Source: Erysipelotrichaceae bacterium
GTDB lineage: Bacteria; Bacillota_I; Bacilli_A; Erysipelotrichales; Erysipelotrichaceae
Length of the DNA: 18,855 nucleotides
NCBI GenBank assembly: GCA_017512625.1
Contig: JAFWFB010000003.1
Coordinates: 1-18,855 of the forward strand
Direction: 5' to 3'
This document shows positions 1-7,267 of the stretch, in pieces. The notes beneath the pieces are model-generated. The model did not search any database, was not told the DNA's origin, and saw only the letters and a program-made list of their open reading frames with translations. The stretch's first letter is position 1. Every line of letters begins with the position of its first letter. The position numbers and the translations under genes were made by a program.

Positions 1-205
1 ATTCCATGACTTCATCACTGTTGGTGTGAAAGATATGCGGTCCGTATTCATGTACCAGAACGCCGTCTTCCATCTCATCATAGGCATTGCCTCCGATATG
101 GCTGCGCTTTTCGATCAGCAGTACTTCCTTATTGGCCTTAAGGAAGGCATTGGCGACTGTTGCTCCCGCAAAACCGGCTCCCACGATCACTACATCATAT
201 TTCAT
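1..205 (-). CDS. glf: UDP-galactopyranose mutase, N-terminal part (cut by window edge)
   Basis: Partial gene: the first 68 residues are visible and the rest lies left of the window. The enzyme is a flavoprotein that interconverts UDP-galactopyranose and UDP-galactofuranose in the cytoplasm, supplying Galf for surface glycans. Visible support is the N-terminal FAD-binding Rossmann motif GAGFAG (residues 9-14), an acidic end of the second strand (IEKR, 31-34), then GGN at 38-40 and YGPHIFHT at 54-61, which together are characteristic of Glf. The ATG overlaps the TGA of the upstream glycosyltransferase as ATGA, and AAGGAG lies about 7 nt before it, so translation is probably coupled. It is the last visible gene of the operon starting with UDP-glucose dehydrogenase. 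Identification is firm despite truncation; the presence of an intact C-terminus cannot be judged. Confidence 0.9.
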   Translation of the reverse strand, partial: MKYDVVIVGAGFAGATVANAFLKANKEVLLIEKRSHIGGNAYDEMEDGVLVHEYGPHIFHTNSDEVME

Positions 206-1353
206 GCTTTCTCTCCTTCGAAAATCTCTTCGAACTGTGCAATTATCTTCTTATTATCGTAATAGTAAGTGGATAACTGCTTTTTATATTCCAGTAAAAC
301 TGTTTTGCTCTCTTTCAGCTGATCGAGTTTCTCGAACAGTTTTTCTTCATCATTAGGGATGACCCAGCCCTTATATTCCTCATCGATCTGATCCTTCACT
401 CCCGCAACCTCCAAAGCCAGGACCGGCGTGCCGCTGATCAGCGATTCGATCGTAATGGTCGGATAGCCTTCAAAGCGTGATGGCAGGACATAGAGGTCGT
501 TTTTACGGATGTAAGGATACGGATTCATCAGGATCCCGGTCCAGGTGATATCATCATAGACATTCAAAGACCTGGCTAAGGATACCAGTTCATCCTTTAA
601 AGCCCCATCGCCAACGATAGTCAGCTTATAGTAATCCTTCAGTCTCGCATAGACCCTGATCAGACGGTCCAGACCCTTTTGTTCGTGGAAGCGGGCAACA
701 CAGATGATATTGATCTTCTTTTCATCAGTCGTGATATCGAGCGGTTCCAGGCTCTTGCTCCGGATCATTTCGTTATCGACGACTGTATAGATCGTCTTGA
801 TGTTATCAACACCAAAGACTTCCCGGTAGGAATTATTTACCGTATCGCTGCAGGCGATATTGAGATCGATCCTTTCAAGCATCTTCTTGACCAGTCCCAT
901 GTGATTCTTGGAGAAGTTTTCCTCCTTATAGTCGGTAAGGACCCAGTTTAACTTGATCGGTGTATCGCCACAACCGACAAAGATGGTACAGAAACCTTCT
1001 TTTGCCGCAAACTCAACATCATACTGCTTCCTAAGGATCTTCTTTCTTTCCTTTTTGATCTTGTTTTCGATCAGGTCAAAACGCATCAAAAGACGCTGTC
1101 TTAACCAGGGAAAGATATTGCTTAAGTTACACTGCTTCAAAGGGATATCGACAGTCCGGAAAAAAGGCGTTCCTTCTAAGACATTGACTCCTTCCGGGAT
1201 CTCCTTTAACAGTTCGCCATGTTTGTGCAGGATCAACAGATCGATCTCGTACTTATCCTTATCCATCTCCTTTAAAAGATTGTTAAGGACTCTGGCTACA
1301 CCGCCCATGACCATTTCATCGTTGACAAACAGTATTTTTTTCTTAGTGCTCAT
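202..1353 (-). CDS. Glycosyltransferase family 4 (GT-B fold)
   Basis: A 383-residue cytoplasmic glycosyltransferase, the usual length for GT4. Seen in the sequence: an N-terminal GGVARVL segment (residues 17-23) typical of the acceptor-binding half; the start of the donor-binding domain at VARFHEQKGLDRLI (219-232); VGDG at 247-250; and the family's EX7E nucleotide-sugar motif at E295-E303 (EGYPTITIE), followed by SGTPVLALEVAG. There is no signal peptide or membrane segment. The start overlaps the preceding GT2 gene by 11 bp and no clear Shine-Dalgarno is seen, so coupling to that gene is likely; its stop overlaps the glf start. Because glf follows directly, a Galf-related step is possible, but GT4 members usually transfer from pyranose donors and the donor and acceptor cannot be read from sequence. 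The role is inferred from the operon: addition of one sugar to a surface polysaccharide repeat unit. Confidence 0.9.
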   Translation of the reverse strand: MSTKKKILFVNDEMVMGGVARVLNNLLKEMDKDKYEIDLLILHKHGELLKEIPEGVNVLEGTPFFRTVDIPLKQCNLSNIFPWLRQRLLMRFDLIENKIKKERKKILRKQYDVEFAAKEGFCTIFVGCGDTPIKLNWVLTDYKEENFSKNHMGLVKKMLERIDLNIACSDTVNNSYREVFGVDNIKTIYTVVDNEMIRSKSLEPLDITTDEKKINIICVARFHEQKGLDRLIRVYARLKDYYKLTIVGDGALKDELVSLARSLNVYDDITWTGILMNPYPYIRKNDLYVLPSRFEGYPTITIESLISGTPVLALEVAGVKDQIDEEYKGWVIPNDEEKLFEKLDQLKESKTVLLEYKKQLSTYYYDNKKIIAQFEEIFEGEKA

Positions 1354-2293
1354 ATAACCAATCCAATAATCTGAACATCCGCTTTTTCGTCAGGAAGAAG
1401 ACGACCTTTTCCTTGAAGGACAGTTCTATCTCGCCCCGATGAGAATACCAGTCCGGGAAGGCCTTTTCCAGACGGTCGAGATTATCCCGGTAGTAGTCCA
1501 GACGGTTTTCCTTCGAACCGAATTCCTTGATCCTGATGATATTGCCCATCAGGCAATCCTTCAGGTATAAGCGATTAAGCAGGGAAAGATCGATATTCCT
1601 GCTAAGCAAAAACTGACGGTTATTCTCTGCGGCTTTATAGATATCAAAGATCCGCGGATCTACCTTATGGGAGATCGAACCGTTTCTTTGCAAGTAATAA
1701 TATAGTCCCTCCGGTACATAGGAGATCTTTTCCGCCTTTACCAGCAGGGAAGGGATGGAGGCGAGATCTTCGAAGATCATGCCCTTGATGAAACGGAAAT
1801 CCTTGATGAAAGAATGACGGTAGACTTTGGTATTCGCTGAATGATTCTGATAGAAGACTTCCGTATTCTCCTTAAAGGATGTCGGAGCAGGAAGGGTAAA
1901 GGTCTTTTCGACCTTCTCTGTGCCATCTTCATAGTAATAGATCAGATCAAACATCACGATATCCGCATCTTCTGCTTCGATCTTATCATTCAGCTTCTTT
2001 AGAGCATCAAGCGAGATGAAATCATCGCTGTCCACAAAAAACAGGTAATCACCCTGGGCTAGGTCCATGCCGAAGTTGCGGGCATCACTAAGCCCGCCGT
2101 TTTCCTTATGATGGATCACAAAGCGCGGATCATCAGCGATCATCTTAGCAGCGATATCGATGCTACCATCCTTGCTTCCATCATCGATGATCAGACATTC
2201 GAAATCACCAAAAGTCTGCTTCATTATCGACTCCAGACATTTGACGATGTATTTTTCTACGTTGTAAACCGGAACAATTATACTGAATCTCAT
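1343..2293 (-). CDS. Glycosyltransferase family 2 (GT-A fold)
   Basis: A 316-residue GT2 enzyme. The N-terminal GT-A domain shows SIIVPVYNVEKYI (residues 4-16), IIDDGS for nucleotide binding (35-40), KENGGLSDARNFG (63-75) and the metal-binding DXD region VDSDD (87-91). The C-terminal part, about 200 residues, has the mixed basic/aromatic character of bacterial capsule and teichoic-acid glycosyltransferases and contains no convincing transmembrane helix. It ends with a short basic and aromatic tail that resembles those of the other GT2 proteins of the locus. The gene starts 1 nt after the epimerase gene's stop with no strong Shine-Dalgarno, so it probably depends on coupling. It overlaps the GT4 gene by 11 bp. 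Substrate unknown; by context it acts on the undecaprenyl-linked repeat unit at the inner face of the membrane. Confidence 0.9.
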   Translation of the reverse strand: MRFSIIVPVYNVEKYIVKCLESIMKQTFGDFECLIIDDGSKDGSIDIAAKMIADDPRFVIHHKENGGLSDARNFGMDLAQGDYLFFVDSDDFISLDALKKLNDKIEAEDADIVMFDLIYYYEDGTEKVEKTFTLPAPTSFKENTEVFYQNHSANTKVYRHSFIKDFRFIKGMIFEDLASIPSLLVKAEKISYVPEGLYYYLQRNGSISHKVDPRIFDIYKAAENNRQFLLSRNIDLSLLNRLYLKDCLMGNIIRIKEFGSKENRLDYYRDNLDRLEKAFPDWYSHRGEIELSFKEKVVFFLTKKRMFRLLDWLYEH

Positions 2294-2294
2294 C

Positions 2295-3365
2295 TTATTT
2301 ATCTTTCAGGTAGAATTCCTTATACCAGCGGGCAAAGTTGCGCAGGCCTTCCCTAAGCGGAGTCGATGGCTTGAAACCGAAGTCTCTTTCCAGGGCGCTG
2401 GTATCAGCGTAAGTTACCGGTACATCTCCCGGTTGCATCGGTACCAGTTGCTTATGTGCTTCAAAGTCATAATCTTCAGGCAGTACCTTCGCAGCGATCA
2501 GCTCCTGTTGCAGGATATCGACGAAATCGAGCAGGTTTTCCGGATGATTGTTACCGATGTTGTATACCGCATATGGCGCCAGTGGCAGACCATCTTCACC
2601 CTGTACCCGGTCCGGTGCCTTTTCCATTACCAGACGGACACCTTCAACGATATCATCGACATAAGTAAAGTCTCTTAGACAGTTGCCATAATTGAAGATC
2701 TGAATGGTCTCGCCCTTTAATAGCTTGTTGGTAAAGCCGAAGTAAGCCATATCCGGACGTCCAGCCGGACCATAGACGGTAAAGAAACGCAGACCGGTGG
2801 ATGGGATATTGTACAGCTTGCTATAGGCATGAGCCATCAGTTCATCAGATTTCTTGGTAGCAGCGTAAAGGCTGACCGGGTTATCAACCTTATCATCGGT
2901 GCTGTATGGGACCTTCTTATTGGTGCCGTAGACCGATGATGATGAAGCATAGACCAGATGTTCTACACCCTTCTTGCCATCATCATAGGAATGGCGACAG
3001 GCTTCCAGGATGTTGTAGAAACCGATCAGGTTGGCTTCGATATAGGCATCAGGATTGATGATGCTGTAGCGGACACCGGCCTGGGCTGCCAGGTTGACGA
3101 CGATATCAAATTCGTTTTCCTCAAACAGGCTATTAATCAGCTGCTTATCCGCGATATTCCCCTTTACGAAACTAAAATGCGGATACTTGCTTAACTGATC
3201 CAGACGATAATATTTCAGGTTGACATCGTAATAATCATTGAGGTTATCAGCACCAACGATCTTCATATCCGGATAAGTCTTCGCCAGCTTATTTACCAGA
3301 TTAGAGCCGATGAAACCGGCGGCCCCGGTTACCAGGACCGTTTTATTGCTTAAATCAATTTTCAT
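2295..3365 (-). CDS. UDP-glucuronate 4-epimerase (extended SDR family)
   Basis: A 356-residue NAD-dependent epimerase, close to the usual 335-350 residues of bacterial UDP-glucuronate 4-epimerases (Cap1J/LpsL type). It interconverts UDP-GlcA and UDP-GalA. Visible features are the NAD motif GAAGFIG (14-20), an acidic residue ending the next strand (GADN), the SSSSVYG active-site strand (141-147), the catalytic YxxxK pair Y167/K171, and the block RFFTVYGPAGRPDMA, in which GRPDMA is typical of GlcA epimerases rather than GalE. The family gives the subtype; UDP-glucose 4-epimerase is the main alternative and less likely. It follows the UDP-glucose dehydrogenase gene by 8 nt, which makes its substrate, so the pair is a two-step UDP-Glc to UDP-GalA route. 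No strong Shine-Dalgarno is seen before the ATG. Confidence 0.9.
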   Translation of the reverse strand: MKIDLSNKTVLVTGAAGFIGSNLVNKLAKTYPDMKIVGADNLNDYYDVNLKYYRLDQLSKYPHFSFVKGNIADKQLINSLFEENEFDIVVNLAAQAGVRYSIINPDAYIEANLIGFYNILEACRHSYDDGKKGVEHLVYASSSSVYGTNKKVPYSTDDKVDNPVSLYAATKKSDELMAHAYSKLYNIPSTGLRFFTVYGPAGRPDMAYFGFTNKLLKGETIQIFNYGNCLRDFTYVDDIVEGVRLVMEKAPDRVQGEDGLPLAPYAVYNIGNNHPENLLDFVDILQQELIAAKVLPEDYDFEAHKQLVPMQPGDVPVTYADTSALERDFGFKPSTPLREGLRNFARWYKEFYLKDK

Positions 3366-3373
3366 ATTATTTC

Positions 3374-4606
3374 TTAATCTCTGCGGAAGAGGTCTCTTGT
3401 ATAGACCTTGTCAATGACATCATCAAGGATATTGTCATAACGGTTAGCGATGATGGAATCACTCATGCTCTTGAACTTGGCGATATCGTTGACGACTACG
3501 GAACCGAAGAAGGTCGAGCCATCCTTCAAGGTTGGTTCATAGATGATGATCTTGGCGCCCTTGGCCTTGATCCTCTTCATGACGCCCTGAATGGCACTGG
3601 AGCGGAAGTTGTCACTGTTGGCCTTCATGGTCAGACGGTAAACACCGATGGTGACTTCCTTTTCCATTTCCTCGTCATAGGTTGCATTTTCTGAATAGTA
3701 GCCGGCTTTCTTAAGTACCATCGAAGCGATGTAATCCTTACGGGTACTGTTGGAGTCGACGATGGCCTTGATCAGGTTCTGTGGAACATCCTGATAGTTG
3801 GCCAGCAACTGCTTGGTATCCTTAGGCAGGCAGTATCCGCCATAACCGAAGGATGGGTTGTTGTAATAGTCACCGATACGCGGATCGAGGCAGACACCCT
3901 TGATGATCCTCATGGTGTCCAGTCCCTTGGTCTCAGCGTAGGTATCCAGTTCATTGAAGAAGGAGACTCTAAGAGCCAGGAAAGTGTTGGAGAACAGCTT
4001 AACGGCTTCGGCTTCCGTCGAATCCATTACCAGCATCTCTACATCCTTCTTGATGGCGCCTTCCTGCAGGAGTTTTCCAAATACCGATGCCTTTTCTACC
4101 AGATATTCATTGTCGATCTCTGTGCCGACAATGATCCTGCTTGGATAGAGATTGTCATATAAAGCTCTTGATTCTCTTAAGAATTCAGGCGAGAAAATGA
4201 TGTTTTTATTATTGAATCTTTCACGGACATCCTTGGTATAACCGACCGGAATCGTCGACTTGATGACCATGATAGCATTAGGATTTACCCGGTTAACGAT
4301 CTTGATGACCGATTCAACAGCGGAAGTATCGAAGAAATTCTTCTCGGTGTCATAGTTGGTAGGGGTACAGATAACGACATACTCAGCTTCACCATAGGCT
4401 TTTTCAGCATCCAGGGTAGCTTCCAGATTCAGATCCTTGGTAAGCAGATATTCCTCAATCTCCTTGTCCTGGATCGGAGACTGCTTCCTGTTGATCATGT
4501 CCACTTTTTCCTGAACGATATCGACAGCCTTGACTTCGTTATTCTGCGCCAGCAAGACAGCCAGCGATAATCCTACATAACCTGTTCCAGCAATAGCGAT
4601 TTTCAT
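3374..4606 (-). CDS. ugd: UDP-glucose 6-dehydrogenase (HasB/Ugd-like)
   Basis: A 410-residue enzyme that oxidises UDP-glucose to UDP-glucuronate with 2 NAD+, in the cytoplasm. The NAD-binding GTGYVG is at residues 7-12, the central PEFLRES block at 140-146, and the catalytic cysteine C259 lies in [14 protein letters not shown]. The C-terminus (NRYDN...[10 protein letters not shown]) closely resembles the short, streptococcal HasB type of the family. I place the start at the ATG at 4606, with GGAGG at 4615-4619 spaced 8 nt; an in-frame TTG two codons earlier (4612) would put the Shine-Dalgarno too close. It is the first gene of the leftward operon that continues through the epimerase, two glycosyltransferases and glf, and is transcribed divergently from the WecE-type gene. 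Confidence 0.95.
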   Translation of the reverse strand: MKIAIAGTGYVGLSLAVLLAQNNEVKAVDIVQEKVDMINRKQSPIQDKEIEEYLLTKDLNLEATLDAEKAYGEAEYVVICTPTNYDTEKNFFDTSAVESVIKIVNRVNPNAIMVIKSTIPVGYTKDVRERFNNKNIIFSPEFLRESRALYDNLYPSRIIVGTEIDNEYLVEKASVFGKLLQEGAIKKDVEMLVMDSTEAEAVKLFSNTFLALRVSFFNELDTYAETKGLDTMRIIKGVCLDPRIGDYYNNPSFGYGGYCLPKDTKQLLANYQDVPQNLIKAIVDSNSTRKDYIASMVLKKAGYYSENATYDEEMEKEVTIGVYRLTMKANSDNFRSSAIQGVMKRIKAKGAKIIIYEPTLKDGSTFFGSVVVNDIAKFKSMSDSIIANRYDNILDDVIDKVYTRDLFRRD

Positions 4607-4714
4607 AAACAATTCCTCCCGATTGTGTTACCTCTATATTTTACCCTTTTTTACAAATATAGGGAAATGCCAGGGTATATTAAATGTGCTATTATTCTAT
4701 TGGAGGTTAGACCT
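4607..4714. promoter_or_regulatory. Divergent promoter region between ugd and the wecE-like gene
   Basis: This 108-bp gap must drive both directions. On the plus strand there is a clear extended -10, TGCTATTAT at 4687-4695, with a weak -35 ATGCCA at 4667-4672 and a 17-bp spacer; transcription would begin near 4702, right at the Shine-Dalgarno. On the minus strand an A/T-rich element revealing TAAAAT followed by TATAGA lies about 4632-4642, with no good -35. No operator palindrome or riboswitch fold was found by eye. The plus-strand call is fairly good and the minus-strand one is weak. Confidence 0.6.
4702..4706 (+). promoter_or_regulatory. Shine-Dalgarno that decides the wecE-like start
   Basis: GGAGG sits 8 nt before the ATG at 4715. 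The frame is open back to an ATG at 4625, but that upstream part has no ribosome binding site, is hydrophobic and off-family, and would run through the promoter. Confidence 0.85.
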
Positions 4715-5842
4715 ATGATCAAATTTAATGAAATGCCTTCTGTTGGCATCGAAGAAGAACTGTCTTATCTCAGAAAAGCTCTGGAAAATGGCAAGATTGG
4801 AAACAATGGTGAATTCACCAAACTCGATCAGGAAATACTGAAAGAAAAGCTGAACGCCAAGGAAGTACTGCTTACCACCAATGGTTCAAGCGCCCTGGTT
4901 TTAGCCGCAATGCTTTTAGGCATCGGTTATGGCGATGAGGTCATCATGCCATCATTTACCTTCTCGACTACTGCTGCATCGGTAGTAGATCTTGGTGCTG
5001 TACCGGTCTTTGTTGATATCCGTCCGGATACCATGAATATCGATGAGGAAAAGATCGAGGCAGCGATCACCGGAAGGACCAAAGCGATCACTGTCGTTCA
5101 CTATGCGGGTGTCGGTTGCAACATGGAGAGAGTCATGGAGATCGCCAGAAAACATAATCTCTATGTCATCGAGGATGCTGCCCAGGTCGTCAATGCCCGT
5201 TATCACGGAAAATACCTTGGAACCTTCGGCGATATCGGCTGTTTCTCCTTCCACGAGACTAAAAACTACGCCATGGGCGAAGGCGGTGCCGTACTGATCA
5301 ACCGTGAGGATCTGATCGAAAGAGCCCACATCGTCAGAGAATGTGGTACTGACCGTATCCGTTTCATCAACGGTCAGGTCGATAAATATACCTGGGTCGA
5401 TATGGGTACATCTTTCTCACCTAGCGAACTTTGTGCCGCCTATCTCTACCCGCAGCTGCTGATCATGGACGAAATGAAAGCCGACCGTGTCCGCAGTTTC
5501 GATCTCTATAAGGAATATCTAAGCGTGCTTGAAGGCAAGATCGAATTACCAACGATCCCTGAGGGCTGTGATCACAATGCTCACATGTTCTATATCAAGG
5601 TAAAAGATATCGAAGAACGCGTAAGACTTCAGAAATTCCTGCGTGAAAAAGGTGTTGATTCCGCCTTCCACTACATTCCGTTACATAGTGCGATCGCCGG
5701 AAGAAAATACGGACGCTTTGTCGGTGAAGATGTCTACACCACCAAGGAAAGCGAAAGACTGTTAAGACTGCCGATGTATTATCAATTAAAGCCGGAACAG
5801 GTCCGTTACATCTGTGACCAGATCATCGAATTCTATAAATAA
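4715..5842 (+). CDS. wecE: dTDP-4-amino-4,6-dideoxygalactose transaminase, WecE-type (DegT/DnrJ/EryC1)
   Basis: A 375-residue PLP enzyme. WecE (RffA) transfers the amino group of glutamate to dTDP-4-keto-6-deoxyglucose, giving dTDP-Fuc4N. The protein starts MIKFNEMPSVG, and has EVIMPSFTF (75-83), VDIRPDTMNIDE (100-111), VIEDAAQ (151-157) with D154 expected to contact the PLP ring nitrogen, and FSFHETKNY (178-185) with K183 as the Schiff-base lysine. Later blocks GQVDKYTW, NAHMFYIK, FHYIPLH and YTTKESERLLRLP are as in enterobacterial WecE, making this subtype call stronger than a generic DegT assignment. Other 4-keto-6-deoxy sugar aminotransferases remain possible. Its substrate would come from RmlA and RmlB encoded at 12248-14169 on the other strand. 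The gene stands alone between its own promoter and a strong terminator. Confidence 0.88.
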   Translation: MIKFNEMPSVGIEEELSYLRKALENGKIGNNGEFTKLDQEILKEKLNAKEVLLTTNGSSALVLAAMLLGIGYGDEVIMPSFTFSTTAASVVDLGAVPVFVDIRPDTMNIDEEKIEAAITGRTKAITVVHYAGVGCNMERVMEIARKHNLYVIEDAAQVVNARYHGKYLGTFGDIGCFSFHETKNYAMGEGGAVLINREDLIERAHIVRECGTDRIRFINGQVDKYTWVDMGTSFSPSELCAAYLYPQLLIMDEMKADRVRSFDLYKEYLSVLEGKIELPTIPEGCDHNAHMFYIKVKDIEERVRLQKFLREKGVDSAFHYIPLHSAIAGRKYGRFVGEDVYTTKESERLLRLPMYYQLKPEQVRYICDQIIEFYK

Positions 5843-5852
5843 GCACTGAACC

Positions 5853-5882
5853 AAAAGACTCCCCCGAGGGAGTCTTTTTTTC
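5853..5882 (+). terminator. Rho-independent terminator after the wecE-like gene
   Basis: A perfect 11-bp stem (AAAAGACTCCC at 5853-5863 with GGGAGTCTTTT at 5868-5878), a 4-nt loop CCGA, and a run of T continuing to about 5882. It separates the aminotransferase gene from murD. Confidence 0.95.
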
Positions 5883-5892
5883 TTTGTTTATG

Positions 5893-5898
5893 TATAAT
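5893..5898 (+). promoter_or_regulatory. -10 element for murD
   Basis: A consensus TATAAT directly after the terminator T-tract and 18 nt before the murD ATG. No good -35 is seen, since that position falls inside the terminator stem. Transcription would begin about 5904-5905, giving a leader of roughly 12 nt that holds little more than the AGAGGAT ribosome binding site. Confidence 0.55.
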
Positions 5899-5916
5899 AG
5901 TTAAGAGGATAGAATT

Positions 5917-7260
5917 ATGAATCTGGAAAACAAAAAAGTTCTGGTATTGGGTTTGGCCAAAAGCGGTCTTACTGCAATCCGTGTATTGAATCACTTGAAT
6001 GCAAAGGTGACTCTGAGTGAGATCAAGGAGATCACCGATGAAGATATATTGAATGAATTTAAACAAAACGATGTCAAGATCGTCAAGCAGGAACCTTCGA
6101 TCCTCGAAGAGGGTTTCGATCTGGTCATCAAGAATCCGGGCGTTCCTTTAAACAATGCTTTGGTATTGGAGATCGAAGCAAGGAAGATCCCGATGATCAC
6201 CGAGATCGAACTGGCTTATCTGGTTTCCAGGAAGCAGAATTATGTAGCCATCACCGGTTCCAATGGCAAGACGACTACGACTACCCTAGTCTATGAACTG
6301 CTTAAGAAAGCCTTTGGTGATAAAGCTCTGGTCGGTGGCAATATCGGTACTCCTTTATGTGAGCTTGTTTTAGACAACAATTTATTTGAAAACGAAGGAT
6401 ATTATATTGCTCTGGAAATGTCCAGTGCCCAGCTTGTCCACATCGACAAGTTCAAGCCTCAGTTAGCAACCATCATCAATCTCAGTCCTGATCATATCGA
6501 ATTCCATGGCTCGCTGGATAACTACTATCTGGCTAAGACCCGTATCTATAAGAACATGGATAAAAGCGATACCTTCATCATCAACAAGGACGACAGTCTG
6601 CTTGCATCCTATCTTGCTAAAAACAAACCTGTGTGCAACCTGGAGACCATCTCCATTGAAAACCAGGATGCTGATAACTACCTCAAGGACGGCTATCTAT
6701 ATGTTAAGGGAGAAAAGGTCCTGGACCTAAGCTGTGTCAAGGTCGTAGGAAGACACAACCTGCAAAACATCATCATTGCGGTAACATTCGCCAAGAAATT
6801 AAATATCTCCAATGAGATCATCACGGAAGTTATCTCTGACTTCAAAGGCGTCGAACATCGCATCGAATTCGTCAGGGAATTTAAGGGCGTCAAATATTAC
6901 AACGATTCCAAGGGTACCAATACCGATGCTACCATCACGGCTTTAAAGGCCTTCGATAAGGGGGTCATCCTTCTGGTAGGCGGTTATGAAAAAGGATTAT
7001 CGGTTGAACCAATCAAGGACTATCTTGGCTGTGTCAAGAATGTGATCGGCTATGGCGCCAGCGGTCCAAGGATCGCCAGGGATCTGGTTGGCGATAAGGC
7101 TTTGATCGTTGACGATCTTAAACAGGCTGTAAAACTGGCTTATTACATCTCCTTACCGGGTGATGTCGTACTGCTTTCACCTACGACTTCTTCCTTTGAC
7201 CAGTATAAAGACTTCGAAGAACGGGGAGAGCATTTCAAACTGCTGGTAAATTCTTTATAA
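5917..7260 (+). CDS. murD: UDP-N-acetylmuramoyl-L-alanine--D-glutamate ligase
   Basis: A 447-residue Mur ligase, the normal MurD length. It adds D-glutamate to UDP-MurNAc-L-Ala using ATP, in the cytoplasm. The N-terminal domain has a dinucleotide-like VLGLAKSG (10-17) typical of MurD. The central ATPase domain shows the P-loop GSNGKTTTT (114-122), the SPDHIEFHGS block (190-199), and K207 in YLAKTRIY as the likely carbamylated lysine. The C-terminal domain has GRHNLQNIIIA (278-288), VEHRIE (312-317), NDSKGTNTDA (329-338), LVGG (353-356) and SPTTSSFDQY near the end. The ATG at 5917 follows AGAGGAT at 5904-5910. It is followed after 7 nt by murI, which makes the D-glutamate that MurD consumes, so the two form a functional pair. 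The placing inside a polysaccharide locus is unusual. Confidence 0.97.
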   Translation: MNLENKKVLVLGLAKSGLTAIRVLNHLNAKVTLSEIKEITDEDILNEFKQNDVKIVKQEPSILEEGFDLVIKNPGVPLNNALVLEIEARKIPMITEIELAYLVSRKQNYVAITGSNGKTTTTTLVYELLKKAFGDKALVGGNIGTPLCELVLDNNLFENEGYYIALEMSSAQLVHIDKFKPQLATIINLSPDHIEFHGSLDNYYLAKTRIYKNMDKSDTFIINKDDSLLASYLAKNKPVCNLETISIENQDADNYLKDGYLYVKGEKVLDLSCVKVVGRHNLQNIIIAVTFAKKLNISNEIITEVISDFKGVEHRIEFVREFKGVKYYNDSKGTNTDATITALKAFDKGVILLVGGYEKGLSVEPIKDYLGCVKNVIGYGASGPRIARDLVGDKALIVDDLKQAVKLAYYISLPGDVVLLSPTTSSFDQYKDFEERGEHFKLLVNSL

Positions 7261-7261
7261 T
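7256..7261 (+). promoter_or_regulatory. Possible -10 element giving a leaderless murI transcript
   Basis: TATAAT overlaps the end of murD (from its TTA codon and stop) and ends exactly 6 nt before the murI ATG. A weak TTTCAA at 7233-7238 is 17 bp upstream. No Shine-Dalgarno precedes murI. It may be chance, since TTA-TAA-T makes the hexamer. Confidence 0.35.
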
Positions 7262-7267
7262 AATCTT

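Noticed and set aside
953..1357. A 134-residue open frame on the plus strand inside the GT4 gene
   Set aside because: Antisense to a convincing GT4 gene, composed of low-information residues and lacking a ribosome binding site.
4607..4612. A TTG start two codons before the ugd ATG
   Set aside because: The Shine-Dalgarno at 4615-4619 would be only 2 nt away from it, and the family begins MKIAIAG as from the ATG at 4606.
4625..4714. A 30-residue N-terminal extension of the WecE-type protein from an ATG at 4625
   Set aside because: It has no ribosome binding site, runs through the promoter, and does not match the family's N-terminus. The ATG at 4715 with GGAGG is clearly better.
4952..5329. 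A 125-residue minus-strand open frame inside the WecE-type gene
   Set aside because: Antisense shadow of a gene with full catalytic motifs.
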